Positions 1 to 8,125 are shown, counted from the first letter of the stretch. The stretch is 64,000 nt of DNA from Paenibacillus pasadenensis (GCF_023715725.1 NZ_JAMBOT010000004.1:62001-126000), one strand, 5' to 3'. Notes: generated from the letters alone by a model not told the origin. A program made the numbers and translations.

Positions 1-438
1 GAAATAAACATCTCCCGGTGAACCGGCTTGCTCCCAGCGTTCAAATGACGTAATCGTCATCGGCAGCCGGATGGCTCCCCGCCGTCCGTCTTCACCGCTG
101 CCTCCATAGATAAAACGAATCGGATAGCCCGATTTCATCCAGCGGTTAATGTCGGCGACATATTCAGCCGGAGTTTTGCTGCCAGCCTGTTCGTTAAACA
201 GCTTTGGGTGAACGGGAAAAAAACTCTCGAAATCAATTTCCGCCAGCTCCGGCTTCTCGATGGTTGAAATGTTTCCGGCTCCGATGATGGAATAGCTTTT
301 CCCCGCTCCGCTGCGGCGAATAGAAAGCTTCTCCGGCAGTACAGGCAGCTCCCAGCCCTCAGCTCCGGAATTAAATTCCAGCCGGATTGCAAAAGACGGC
401 ACGACCGCTGCAGGCTGCGGTTTAGTTGATGTAGCCAT
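1..438 (-). CDS. Phage/tailocin XkdP-like LysM baseplate protein (partial)
   Basis: The minus-strand frame is open from a start at 438, behind a strong GGAAAGGAGGG site, to the window edge, so the C-terminus is missing. The first 146 residues include the segment IDFESFFP followed by a GSGE-type turn, which resembles the N-terminus of the PBSX XkdP / skin YqbP family. That family is a small LysM-containing protein encoded directly after the tape measure gene and thought to help connect the tail tube to the baseplate. The position directly downstream of the tape measure gene fits. The LysM domain itself would lie outside the window, so the family call rests on the N-terminal motif and synteny. 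Confidence 0.75.
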   Translation of the reverse strand, partial: MATSTKPQPAAVVPSFAIRLEFNSGAEGWELPVLPEKLSIRRSGAGKSYSIIGAGNISTIEKPELAEIDFESFFPVHPKLFNEQAGSKTPAEYVADINRWMKSGYPIRFIYGGSGEDGRRGAIRLPMTITSFERWEQAGSPGDVYF

Positions 439-515
439 GCGCTCCCTCCTTTCCTTTATGAATAAAGAATCGGCCCCTGCTCGTACAAGCTTCTCTATCC
501 AAGCTTCAGCCTTAG

Positions 516-3020
516 CTAGAAGCCGTACACGCCATGTGCGGAGGCTTCAATTTCTTTCTCCATGCTCGTCGTAATCTGGCGGACAACATCGTTCACATCC
601 ACCTGGCTGTTCACCGGGCCGGTTGTCATCTGCACGGTCGGCGTCAGCGTCACAAAGTTCTGAATTGCCTTCATCTCCGCCAGCTCGCGCATGACCTTTA
701 AATCCTCGCTGCCGATATCAACCTCATCGTTGATGCTGCCTACCTCGTTGACCCGGTCGATGTTGCCCATCCCGCCGGAGCCGGGAGCAGGAATTCCGCC
801 ACCGCCCATTCCATTGGTCAGACCTTTCGTCTTGTCTTCCATATTGCTTTGGCCGCCAAACTTGTCCTTGCCCGTAAATTGATCTACAAGCGATCCGTCT
901 TTCCCATTAAAGGCAGCGGCCATATCTCCAACCAGATCATTACCGGCTTTATACCCATTTCCGTATGCCGCAAGCGGATCTTTTTGACCCATTCTCTCCA
1001 AATTAAGCGTGTTTTTATCCGACTTGGGAGGCTCGATTCCTTCCATCATTCCCTTAAGCGAATCGCTCAGCGAATTTATATTCGAAGTATCCAGCTTGAG
1101 CTCTTGAATTGCATCAATATTAATTCCGAATACCTTGCTTATTCCGCCGATGAGTTTATTTACGCCGCCAATGATTCCGTTTATAGCCTGCAACACCATT
1201 TTCATAAAACCGCCGGCAAACGTCTCGCCTGCCCGCAGCATCTGATAAAGATTATTTCCGAACACCATCGCAAGATCATAAAACAATTTCTGAACGGCAT
1301 AGATAGGATCGATAAACAAATTAATCAAAAACTCCGCAAAGGTAGCAAATAGATTCCAGGCCACTGAAATCATGTTATAAATAACAGCTCCCAAATAATA
1401 AAAGGATCCTACGATAGAGCCGATAATTTGCCCAGCCGTTACGCCGCTTTGCAGCAGCCAGTATACAAGCAGCCCCACGGCTGCAATGACGAGCAGGATC
1501 GGCCAGTTCGCCATGAACCATGCCGCTGCCATCGTAACAATCGGAGGAATCATGCTCCACAGCATTACCGCCAGCAAAGGAAGCAGCGAAACGGCCAGCA
1601 CCGTAAGCACATCGGCAATGACGTCCCCATGCGTTGAGAATAATGTCATGAAAAATAACGCGCCGTCCGCGGCTGCTGTAATCAGCTGGGCCACCAGCAT
1701 CAGTCCGGCGGATAACGCTCCAAAAAACGGATCGAGCTTTCCGGATTCAAACGCTTCCGTAATTTTATCCATGACTGGAACCAAAGCCTCCAAAGCAGGC
1801 ATTCCAGCTTGGCCGAATTCAAATTGCACTCGTTGCTGAAGCCCTGCCATCTTTGCGGTAGGCGTTTGCGCCAGCTGGTTAAAGCCAGCTTCACTCATTC
1901 CTTGTCCGGCGAGCAGGCTGTCCATGGCGCCTAAAAAGGCTTTCATATCGCCTGCTGCAACAGCGGAGGAGACCCCGCTTGCCGCAAGCTGATTCTCGCT
2001 GACGCCGAGCCCGGACATCAGAGAAGCGGCATCTCCACCCATGACCGCTTTTAACATCGCGGCATTATCGCCAAGCCCGCTAGACGGATTCAGCTTCTGC
2101 ATGCGCATCGCAATCCCGTTTAAAGCCGTTACTTGAGCCGGGTCTGTCGTTACGCGCATAAACTCCATCGCGGATTGCTGCGCCTCAGCCGGAGCATAGT
2201 TGTTCGACAACGCCTGCTGGCTGACCGCTTCAAAAATGGCCTGTCCTCCCGTATTGCTCCCGGCGGCTACCGCAAATTGATCCACAGATGCCTGCTGGTT
2301 CATCGCCTCAGTGACCGAGCTTTTAAAAATCGGCCCAATCGTGTTAATAGCGGAGGAAATTCCGCTAATGAGGGATTGTATTCCGGGCAATCCGCCCGAT
2401 CCTACCGCTGATCCGGCAGCAGCAGCCCCTCCGGCGACTGCCGCTCCGCCAGCCAACGCGGCTCCGCCGGTAGCCGCCGCTCCTCCCGCTGCTGCTGCCC
2501 CAGCTGCAGCGACGGCAGTTCCTCCTCCAAGCAGCGCTAATCCTCCGGCCAAGCTTCCTCCGGCCTTAAACGCAGAGGCAACGCCGCTGACCGCCCTAAT
2601 TGCGCCAATCGTTCCGCTGATGACTCCAAGTAAAGTCGAAAACTTCTGAAGTTTGCCGCCGTCTATTTTGACGTTCGCAGCCTGCAGCTGAACTTTAAAC
2701 GGTTCTCTTTTCAACGCTGTTTCAATTTGCTTGCGAAGCTTATTAATATCGCCGTCAACAGAAGTGTTGTTTATTTTTATTCGAATATTTGCTTCTTTCA
2801 TGTTGTACAGCGTCTTCTGCAGCGCGTTTACTTTTCTGACCGCATCATCGGTCTGGACCGTCATTTGAAGCGGGGCAGACAGCTTTTGCTTCAGAGATTC
2901 GCTAAGCTCAATCGTTCGTTCCAGCGTTTCGTTGACCGTGCGCAGCCCGCTGCTGAACCGGTCATAAAGCGTAATCGTCGCCTGTAAAGTTGCGATAATT
3001 AAACCCTCCCTTCCTCTCAA
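516..3020 (-). CDS. Phage tail tape measure protein (XkdO-like)
   Basis: This long protein sets tail length and is expected inside the tail tube. It has an N-terminal helical region (about residues 10-130), then an Ala/Gly low-complexity stretch (about 150-215), and a cluster of hydrophobic segments around residues 430-600, the usual layout of tape measure proteins. At roughly 830 residues it is shorter than the XkdO of PBSX. The start is uncertain. The frame begins with a TTG at 3020 whose next codons are themselves the purine-rich AGGAAGGGAGGG. That run looks like a ribosome binding site for an ATT codon at 2999, which would give a protein starting (M)IATLQATITLYD. It follows the chaperone gene and precedes the XkdP-like gene, the conserved order in contractile-tail loci. 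Confidence 0.9.
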   Translation of the reverse strand: MRGREGLIIATLQATITLYDRFSSGLRTVNETLERTIELSESLKQKLSAPLQMTVQTDDAVRKVNALQKTLYNMKEANIRIKINNTSVDGDINKLRKQIETALKREPFKVQLQAANVKIDGGKLQKFSTLLGVISGTIGAIRAVSGVASAFKAGGSLAGGLALLGGGTAVAAAGAAAAGGAAATGGAALAGGAAVAGGAAAAGSAVGSGGLPGIQSLISGISSAINTIGPIFKSSVTEAMNQQASVDQFAVAAGSNTGGQAIFEAVSQQALSNNYAPAEAQQSAMEFMRVTTDPAQVTALNGIAMRMQKLNPSSGLGDNAAMLKAVMGGDAASLMSGLGVSENQLAASGVSSAVAAGDMKAFLGAMDSLLAGQGMSEAGFNQLAQTPTAKMAGLQQRVQFEFGQAGMPALEALVPVMDKITEAFESGKLDPFFGALSAGLMLVAQLITAAADGALFFMTLFSTHGDVIADVLTVLAVSLLPLLAVMLWSMIPPIVTMAAAWFMANWPILLVIAAVGLLVYWLLQSGVTAGQIIGSIVGSFYYLGAVIYNMISVAWNLFATFAEFLINLFIDPIYAVQKLFYDLAMVFGNNLYQMLRAGETFAGGFMKMVLQAINGIIGGVNKLIGGISKVFGINIDAIQELKLDTSNINSLSDSLKGMMEGIEPPKSDKNTLNLERMGQKDPLAAYGNGYKAGNDLVGDMAAAFNGKDGSLVDQFTGKDKFGGQSNMEDKTKGLTNGMGGGGIPAPGSGGMGNIDRVNEVGSINDEVDIGSEDLKVMRELAEMKAIQNFVTLTPTVQMTTGPVNSQVDVNDVVRQITTSMEKEIEASAHGVYGF

Positions 3021-3053
3021 AATGCCTTGCCTCAGACGATGCCAAACGCAGCG

Positions 3054-3661
3054 TTACCTGCCCCGACCGGAGCGGGATGGGCTTTGCAGCCGCGCCCGCT
3101 TCTCCGCATCGAGTCGGACACGAATCATGGCGATCAGCGCCGCTTTGCGCCGGACGCTCAGCTCGGCAAAATCCCAAGGCAGTACTCCATATTCGTTGAG
3201 AGCGTAGTAAGCGTAATTCCACTCCCCTTCGCCCTCTTCTAGTCGTTTTTTACTTCATCGGAAAGCTCGCTTACATCCCTGTCAAAACCGTTGATTTCCT
3301 GTACTTTTGCAGCCAGGTTGGCGAATTCGCCCGCCAGCAGCATTTTACGCACAACCGCAGCTGCGCCGCGCACGGCGTAAGACTGCTGCAGCTCAGCATC
3401 GTTCAGATCGGGAAACACCACGCAAGCCGCCACCATGCGGCCAAGATAAGCGTTGTAATCCAGCTCCGGCATGCCTTGGCCGTTTTTGCCCTTCGTCCGT
3501 TTCATCGACTGGGAGCGCAGCTCCTCGTTCAGTTCCTCGGAAATGGCGCGCAGCTTCCAAGCGGCCGGACGGCCCGTTTCATCAACGAAGCGCTCCGATA
3601 CGATAACCTCTTGAAGCTCCGATTGCAGGGCGTTTTGGGCAAAAAATAGTTTCATAGACAT
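3054..3661 (-). CDS. Tail assembly chaperone, -1 frameshift long form (gpG-T equivalent)
   Basis: If ribosomes slip back one base on the A AAA AAC heptamer at 3245-3251, translation passes the zero-frame stop and continues for 63 more codons to a TAA at 3054-3056. The extension reads RLEEGEGEWNYAYY and later LPWDFAELSVRRKAAL, ending in a basic RSGRGR tail. It has an aromatic, charged composition typical of T domains that bind the tape measure protein. Without slippage these codons have no start or ribosome binding site of their own, and they fill an otherwise unexplained gap of about 200 bases before the tape measure gene. The product would be about 202 residues. Conserved -1 frameshifting in tail chaperones is established for long-tailed phages. 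Its use here is inferred from sequence. Confidence 0.8.
3239..3661 (-). CDS. Tail assembly chaperone, short form (XkdN-like, gpG equivalent)
   Basis: This 140-residue protein lies between the tail tube and tape measure genes, the fixed position of tail assembly chaperones. It reads as an XkdN-type chaperone: mostly helical, no membrane segment, acidic C-terminus ending in VKND. Chaperones of this class coat the tape measure protein before tube polymerisation. The stop codon at 3239-3241 lies directly after a slippery heptamer (3245-3251), so this is the zero-frame product and a longer frameshifted form is expected. The start at 3661 has a GGAGG site upstream. Assignment is by position, length and the frameshift signal. 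Confidence 0.85.
   Translation of the reverse strand: MSMKLFFAQNALQSELQEVIVSERFVDETGRPAAWKLRAISEELNEELRSQSMKRTKGKNGQGMPELDYNAYLGRMVAACVVFPDLNDAELQQSYAVRGAAAVVRKMLLAGEFANLAAKVQEINGFDRDVSELSDEVKND
3245..3251 (-). promoter_or_regulatory. Programmed -1 ribosomal frameshift heptamer A AAA AAC
   Basis: On the minus strand the zero-frame codons GTA AAA AAC spell the canonical X XXY YYZ heptamer with X=Y=A and Z=C, six bases before the zero-frame stop. Both tRNAs can re-pair on AAA AAA after slipping. The codons reached in the -1 frame are protein-like. Confidence 0.8.
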
Positions 3662-3684
3662 GTAAATTCCTCCTTATATTTAGA

Positions 3685-3718
3685 AAGGGCGGAATGAAGC
3701 ATGACGCTTCCCGCCCTT
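3685..3718 (-). terminator. Stem-loop between tail tube and chaperone genes
   Basis: An inverted repeat (AAGGGCGG / CCGCCCTT with an inner GAAGC / GCTTC) lies between the two genes. On the minus strand it is followed only by a weak T-containing stretch. It may be a partial terminator that keeps tube expression higher than chaperone and tape measure expression, or an mRNA-stabilising hairpin. Confidence 0.5.
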
Positions 3719-3781
3719 GAAATCATGCAGCCCTTTGAGCTGCAAGCCTAACTCTTCACCTTACAGCGCATCCAACAACAC

Positions 3782-4246
3782 TTAGCGAGCGGCCGGCTCG
3801 TTAAACGAAGTGCCGATGTCGACTTTATGGAAGGTGAATGGAATTTCCTCTTCCAGAGCATCGGACTCCACATCCAGCGAAGCCATGACGACCTCGTCCA
3901 GGTTAACGCCGGTCAGCGTTACGACCTGCTTGCCGATCGTGGATGCGGGATCTTCATTTGTCACCGTAATATCAAAATAAGTGTCGATACCAGTATCCAT
4001 ATATTGCTTCATCATCTCGCGGAATTTCGTCGTGACGTAATAAATCGTCATCGTGCCGGTGCCTTCCCAGCCCGTCGCTTTTTTCTGGGTGTTGCGGCTG
4101 CCGAGCGTTTTAACGTCCGCTTTGTTCTTTTTCGCCGTTGCTTTGAGGTTTTTTACATAAAACATCTCAATGTTCTGGTTGCCAATCGCCGCGTATGCCG
4201 TGCCGGAATGTCCGGAAAGAGTATCTCCTGCGTTCAAAATGGTCAT
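3782..4246 (-). CDS. Phage tail tube protein (XkdM-like)
   Basis: This 154-residue protein matches the XkdM tail tube family in length, in its N-terminus (ILNAGDTLSGHSGTAY) and in its place directly after the sheath gene. It would polymerise as the inner tube of a contractile tail. Only one base separates it from the sheath stop, so the two are probably co-translated. No signal peptide or membrane segment is present, as expected for a virion protein. Confidence 0.9.
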   Translation of the reverse strand: MTILNAGDTLSGHSGTAYAAIGNQNIEMFYVKNLKATAKKNKADVKTLGSRNTQKKATGWEGTGTMTIYYVTTKFREMMKQYMDTGIDTYFDITVTNEDPASTIGKQVVTLTGVNLDEVVMASLDVESDALEEEIPFTFHKVDIGTSFNEPAAR

Positions 4247-4247
4247 T

Positions 4248-5561
4248 TTACTTCACCTGTACTTTCATATAGATTTTTTCAATCGCATCTACCGGCTGAA
4301 TCGACGCGGACACAACGACGGTATCCGGCTCGCTGCCCTGAGCAACCTCAATATCCTTGGAGGCGTCAAAGCCTTGAATCGCCCCGATGGATTGATACTG
4401 ATCCATCAGCTTGACGCAGTCCTTGCGGAACAACGAGCGGCCGTTTTCGTTATTGCCGATTTTTCCGACGTAGAGCGCTTCGAACGTATTTTTGAAGTCG
4501 TTTGCGAGCCCGTCCAGCACGCGGACAACCGGATTTTTGCCAAAAAGCTTGCCCTTCGCCGGAGTCGGCTGATGATAGGAGTTCACATCCTGCTCCACAA
4601 CGACCGAGCCTGCGCGCGCCGTGAACAGAAATTCACCGCCCTGCAGCGCGGCAACGGTAGCAGAATGGGTTAGACGCGGAGCCGCATCCGCAGCGCCTTC
4701 ATAAGCCGAAAACGTCAACGACTGGCCTGGACCGGCAGCCGCCGTTGCGGCAGCAACCCACACGGAAGCCTGACCTGCGGACAGAACCGTTCCATCCTCC
4801 AGACGAACGCCGTTTTTGACGCTAATAACCCCTTCATCGTTGGCGGAAGCGTAATTTTCCAGTACAACCTGGATTTTGCGTCCTTCCTCTGCACGCAGGC
4901 GGCGGGCAAAAGCGGCAAACAGCCCCTTCATAACCGGATCCGTGCCGATGTAAGCCATCGTATGGAATTCCTGAAGCTCAGCGGCCTGCAGAAAATCCGA
5001 GTAGTTCTGATTCGTTACCGTGCCGTCGGTGCCGCCGCTCAGCGGAGCGCCCGCAGATGCAGTCAGCGCGCCGGTTCCGCTCCAAACAATCCAGTCGTTG
5101 TCGGCCAGTTCATCCACAGTCTCGACAATTTGTTTGTCACGCTCGGCTCCCGCCAAATACGTGATGACCTCAAACTCGCCCGGCTGATCCACGCTGGCTA
5201 CAACGGCTACGCTCAGCGCATTGCCGCGAACTCCGGCATACTTCGCTTTTGCCGTCAGTGCGCCAATCGTAGCAGCAGCTTGAACTCCTGTATTAAGCCG
5301 ATACAGCAGCAGGCGGCTAGCCCGCTTCAGCGCTTCGCGAACGAGCAGCAGCTCGGCATCCCCCAGCGAGTAGCCCAGCTTTGGCAGAACGTCCTCGCCC
5401 GCTTCAATCACTTGCAGCGTCTGCGGCTCTCCCCAAGACAGCGGCAGCGCCAAAGCAAGCGTGCCCCGGCCGCCCGGAGCAACCGCCGTGCCCTCCGTCA
5501 CAAAATTGATGTAAACCCCCGGCCTTACTTTGTTCATTACGGTAAAATTGCCTCCTGCCAT
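4248..5561 (-). CDS. Contractile tail sheath protein (XkdK-like)
   Basis: The 437-residue product begins with the sheath-family pattern in which the N-terminus reads RPGVYINF and continues into a Gly/Ala-rich, TLALALPLSWGEP-like strand. This is characteristic of PBSX XkdK and other myovirus sheaths. It shows that the particle is of the contractile (R-type) class. The gene sits in front of the tube gene and behind the small tail completion genes, the standard order. The start at 5561 precedes a conserved-looking N-terminus. Confidence 0.93.
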   Translation of the reverse strand: MAGGNFTVMNKVRPGVYINFVTEGTAVAPGGRGTLALALPLSWGEPQTLQVIEAGEDVLPKLGYSLGDAELLLVREALKRASRLLLYRLNTGVQAAATIGALTAKAKYAGVRGNALSVAVVASVDQPGEFEVITYLAGAERDKQIVETVDELADNDWIVWSGTGALTASAGAPLSGGTDGTVTNQNYSDFLQAAELQEFHTMAYIGTDPVMKGLFAAFARRLRAEEGRKIQVVLENYASANDEGVISVKNGVRLEDGTVLSAGQASVWVAAATAAAGPGQSLTFSAYEGAADAAPRLTHSATVAALQGGEFLFTARAGSVVVEQDVNSYHQPTPAKGKLFGKNPVVRVLDGLANDFKNTFEALYVGKIGNNENGRSLFRKDCVKLMDQYQSIGAIQGFDASKDIEVAQGSEPDTVVVSASIQPVDAIEKIYMKVQVK

Positions 5562-5562
5562 A

Positions 5563-5766
5563 TTAAACAGCCTCCTTGTTTAGATAAGTCTGAATGAGCG
5601 AATCTACTTCCGATTTGGTATAAACCCGATTGTTGTCCAACAGCGCGCTGAGCAGATCCCGGCGTTGCTGGTAAAGTCCGCTTGCCATCAGCTGGCTCTT
5701 TGTAAAAGCGGGTTTGCTTGCCGGCTGCTCTGGACCTTCGTCCATCATCTCGGTTTTTTTATCCAT
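5563..5766 (-). CDS. Small conserved tail-locus protein, function unknown
   Basis: This 67-residue, highly charged protein (MDKKTEMMDEG...) is encoded between the tail terminator and the sheath. It overlaps the upstream gene by eight bases and ends one base before the sheath start, so it is part of the operon. Small proteins at this position occur in PBSX/skin-like loci, but I do not recognise a named family. No motif, signal peptide or membrane segment is visible. Confidence 0.6.
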   Translation of the reverse strand: MDKKTEMMDEGPEQPASKPAFTKSQLMASGLYQQRRDLLSALLDNNRVYTKSEVDSLIQTYLNKEAV

Positions 5767-6190
5767 CTGTTCCGACCTCCTCCTGCAGCGTTCTCATTAG
5801 CGGCGGCTCCCCGCCGGCCTCAATTCCGTCATAAGCAGCATTCCATTTAAAAAGCAGTGTCCCGTCAACCCGCTCATAGCTCATTCCGCTTCCTTTCAGC
5901 AGACCGCCTTCCGGCAGCGCAATCGAGGCCATAAGGGAATAAAGCCCCTCCGCCATCTCCGATATCGCATTCTCTGGAGCCGGGGAAGGCGCTTCAGCCG
6001 GGACGTAGCGTAAAATGAACAGCGCCTGCCTGCGGTAACGCCGCCCAAGCCTATTTTGCCGAGAACCCGAAAGCTCCCGCAGCTCCATAAAAGGTTTTGG
6101 CGCGCTTCCTGAAGCCGGCTCGCCGGTCAGAACAGTGCAGTCGGGAAACTGCTCCCTCAGCCTCGCGGCTATTGCTGCGATCATGTCCAT
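5759..6190 (-). CDS. Phage tail terminator family protein (YqbJ/DUF6838-like)
   Basis: This 143-residue protein begins MDMIAAIAARLREQFPD and has a mixed alpha/beta composition with an RRYRRQALFILRYVP strand. It resembles the small tail terminator/connector proteins encoded between the gp10-like and sheath genes of PBSX-type loci. Such proteins cap the finished tail. It is encoded one base after the gp10-like gene and overlaps the next gene. The exact family name is from memory and carries moderate certainty. Confidence 0.7.
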   Translation of the reverse strand: MDMIAAIAARLREQFPDCTVLTGEPASGSAPKPFMELRELSGSRQNRLGRRYRRQALFILRYVPAEAPSPAPENAISEMAEGLYSLMASIALPEGGLLKGSGMSYERVDGTLLFKWNAAYDGIEAGGEPPLMRTLQEEVGTDG

Positions 6191-6191
6191 C

Positions 6192-6587
6192 TCATCCCTC
6201 CTTGCCCAGAAGGAGCGCGCTCAGGCTCTGCTCCAAACGGATCGGCCAATCCCGCTCCAGCTCGGCGAGCGCAAGCGCCAGCATGAATTGCCCCTGCTGC
6301 AGCGAGCCGTCCGTCCCGGAGCCATACTCCAGCTGCGCGGCTTCAGGCGACGAGTGCCGGATTTCGACTGATATCGTCTCCCCCTGCCGCTGGATGCTGC
6401 CGATTTCCCAGCCTTTTCGCAGTTCCTTCTTCTCCTCCGGGATGCGGGAGTTTGCCAACAGGACCGCTGTTTCGGCTTCCTTGCGGAGCGCCTTTTCCAG
6501 CTCTCCCGGCAGCTTTTGCTCCAGCTTCAACAGCTGTTTGCGCAGCTTCTGCGGATCGTCCAGCTTCCACATTGCATATCGGCCCAT
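6192..6587 (-). CDS. HK97 gp10-like tail completion protein
   Basis: This protein of about 131 residues starts at 6587 (MGRYAMWKLDDP), where an AAAGGGGTG site is correctly spaced. A longer frame to 6644 has no such site. It has the helical N-terminus and the QLEYGSGTDGSLQQGQFMLALAL segment seen in HK97 gp10 / YqbI-type tail completion proteins. It is the first structural gene of the block. Genes that would precede it in an intact phage (portal, capsid, head-tail connectors, terminase) are absent, which suggests a tail-only particle. Confidence 0.75.
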   Translation of the reverse strand: MGRYAMWKLDDPQKLRKQLLKLEQKLPGELEKALRKEAETAVLLANSRIPEEKKELRKGWEIGSIQRQGETISVEIRHSSPEAAQLEYGSGTDGSLQQGQFMLALALAELERDWPIRLEQSLSALLLGKEG

Positions 6588-6733
6588 TGAATTCACCCCT
6601 TTCTGTTCAACATGCGGCAAATGAGGGCGGCGCTCTTGATTCAACTGCCGAATCGCTGCTGACGATTGCAGTCATCTCTCGTTGTCCCCCTTCCCGCTTT
6701 CAACTGCGATGCACTTGCAGCCGATCAGGAAAA

Positions 6734-6767
6734 ACAAAAGCCGCCCGGAATGCCGGGCGGCTTTTGT
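6734..6767 (-). terminator. Strong GC-rich terminator upstream of the tail operon
   Basis: A near-perfect hairpin (ACAAAAGCCGCCCGG / CCGGGCGGCTTTTGT) is followed on the minus strand by TTTTGTTTTTCC. It works best in the minus direction, so it stands between the upstream regulator and the tail genes. Either tail expression needs its own promoter in 6590-6733, where I see no convincing one, or the operon depends on antitermination. Confidence 0.75.
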
Positions 6768-6860
6768 CTGTTGTTCATCGTTCCTGATACTAGCATATTA
6801 ACACGGCCAAAACGCCTCCAAAGACTCAACTAAGTCTCATTTCCGTCTCGACATCGTCTC

Positions 6861-7043
6861 ATGGGTTGTGGAATAAGAGTGCTTGGTTATGCCGCAATTC
6901 TCTGCCTGATGCGAGCGAGCTTTCAAATCCCTTATCCTGTGTGGACTTATTTCGTATCGTTTCTTGCGTATACGCTGTATCTGTTATGGCTTTTGCAGCT
7001 TGTAAAAGAAAGAGCCGCCCACAAGCGGCAACATATTAAATAG
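6861..7043 (+). CDS. Possible small membrane protein (weak)
   Basis: An open frame of 60 codons encodes a hydrophobic peptide with two likely membrane segments and a basic tail (KERAAHKRQHIK). No ribosome binding site precedes the ATG, so it may be spurious. If real it could be a holin-like product of the tail locus. It is the only coding candidate in the gap 6588-7115. Confidence 0.2.
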   Translation: MGCGIRVLGYAAILCLMRASFQIPYPVWTYFVSFLAYTLYLLWLLQLVKERAAHKRQHIK

Positions 7044-7057
7044 TACTAGACGAAAAA

Positions 7058-7089
7058 GAGAGGCTCGGTCATTATCGACCAAGCCTCTC
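7058..7089 (-). terminator. Terminator after the ArpU/Xpf-like regulator gene
   Basis: A 13-bp stem (GAGAGGCTCGGTC / GACCAAGCCTCTC, one mismatch) is followed on the minus strand by CTTTTTCG. It lies directly beyond the stop of the regulator gene at 7116. Confidence 0.75.
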
Positions 7090-7115
7090 TATTCAACTTA
7101 TGCGCAGCCCGTAAG

Positions 7116-7814
7116 CTAATCCCGCTGCCATTCCAAAATTCTCAGAAACATTTTTGCCGCCGCCGGCTTCCAGCGGAAAAACGTCGGACGCGACACGCAA
7201 AGCGCCATCGCCGAGGCTTCCGCCGTTTTGCGGTCCAGATAGTACAGCCGAATCAGCTGGCCATATCCTTCCTTCTGCTCCTCAAGCATCGTCACCGCAT
7301 CCTCAAGCTGCTCCTGTTCGCTCTGCAGCTGCTGCAGCCTGGCCATTCTTTCCAGCACGGAGTCGTAATCGCCCATTTTTCCTGCGCGCGCTTCAATGAC
7401 CTTTTCCAGCTTGCCGCGCAATTCTCTCAGCAGTCTGTCATCCTCCAGATCGTTGCCCTTGCGGGGAATCGCTGCTAGCTGGCTTTTGGTGCCGGTCGGG
7501 TACTTGTTGTCCAAATAAGCATGCGCAATCGACTCCAGTTTTTGCTCATGTTTATTCAGGTACATATAAGAAGGCATCGTCCGCAGACGCCGGTGAAGAT
7601 CCTGCAGCTGATCCTCCTGATTGAGCCGGCTAACCGTCAGACCCGCTCCAACCGAGTAGTTGCCTAGAACTTTAATTTGCAGCTTTAGCTCGCGGTATCT
7701 CTTAGCGGCATCATGCACGAGGCTTTCCACCTGTTTATTGTTAAGCTCGTCGATAAGCTCATCCAGCGGTTTGCGCGGGGCGGAACCGATGCCTTCGATT
7801 GCGTTTGTTAACAT
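7116..7814 (-). CDS. Phage late transcription regulator (ArpU/Xpf-like)
   Basis: This 232-residue, strongly helical and charged protein has a coiled-coil-like middle (LQQLQSEQEQLEDAVTMLEEQ). Its C-terminal segment, about residues 185-230, reads like a sigma-region-4 type helix-turn-helix (RKTAEASAMALCVSRPTFFRWKP). Late-gene activators of PBSX-like phages (Xpf) and ArpU regulators have this layout. It lies between the repressor region and the tail genes on the same strand, the place expected for an activator of tail expression. An AAGGAGGAAGG site precedes the start. The family call is inference from the C-terminus and context. Confidence 0.65.
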   Translation of the reverse strand: MLTNAIEGIGSAPRKPLDELIDELNNKQVESLVHDAAKRYRELKLQIKVLGNYSVGAGLTVSRLNQEDQLQDLHRRLRTMPSYMYLNKHEQKLESIAHAYLDNKYPTGTKSQLAAIPRKGNDLEDDRLLRELRGKLEKVIEARAGKMGDYDSVLERMARLQQLQSEQEQLEDAVTMLEEQKEGYGQLIRLYYLDRKTAEASAMALCVSRPTFFRWKPAAAKMFLRILEWQRD

Positions 7815-7848
7815 CTTTTCCTTCCTCCTTTAAAAAATGATGTCTAGA

Positions 7849-7863
7849 TCAAATTTAATTTGA
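7849..7863. promoter_or_regulatory. Palindromic repressor operator, copy 1
   Basis: A perfect TCAAAT-TTA-ATTTGA palindrome lies 35 bases upstream of the ArpU/Xpf-like start. It shares half-site and 3-base spacing with the operator at 8061-8077. Single half-sites (ATTTGAG) also occur at 7956-7962 and 8014-8020. Confidence 0.65.
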
Positions 7864-8051
7864 GTACCTGCCACAAAAAATAAGCACAAATGTTCCCGTA
7901 ACCATCTTGCACTTTTACGTCTTCTATTTTATAATGGAGTTTAAAATAAAAAATAATTTGAGTTCGGCTCCACATCCTGCCAACCAGCCTGTCAATTGGT
8001 TGAATAAACTGGAATTTGAGGAGTCCGATAGCAATTAATCATCTGTGACCT

Positions 8052-8080
8052 ACTATATCACTCAAATTATATTTGAGCAA
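8052..8080 (-). promoter_or_regulatory. Early promoter toward the tail locus, overlapped by operator
   Basis: On the minus strand TTGCTC (8075-8080) and TATAGT (8052-8057) are separated by 17 bases. The palindromic operator 8061-8077 covers the spacer and part of the -35 box, so bound repressor should block it. A second reading, TTGAGA-16-TATAAT, overlaps the same operator. Confidence 0.6.
8061..8077. promoter_or_regulatory. Palindromic repressor operator, copy 2
   Basis: The perfect inverted repeat CTCAAAT-TAT-ATTTGAG lies 49 bases upstream of the Xre repressor start, inside the divergent promoter region. Its match to the 7849-7863 palindrome makes it the likely binding site of the adjacent repressor. 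Confidence 0.7.
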
Positions 8081-8125
8081 TAGCTTGTCTCAAACTCATG
8101 GGAGAACAAGGGGGAGAATGAAACG

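Noticed and set aside
2962..3222. 86-codon frame before the tape measure gene
   Set aside because: It is an alternative frame across the -1 frameshift extension; the extension frame is far more protein-like.
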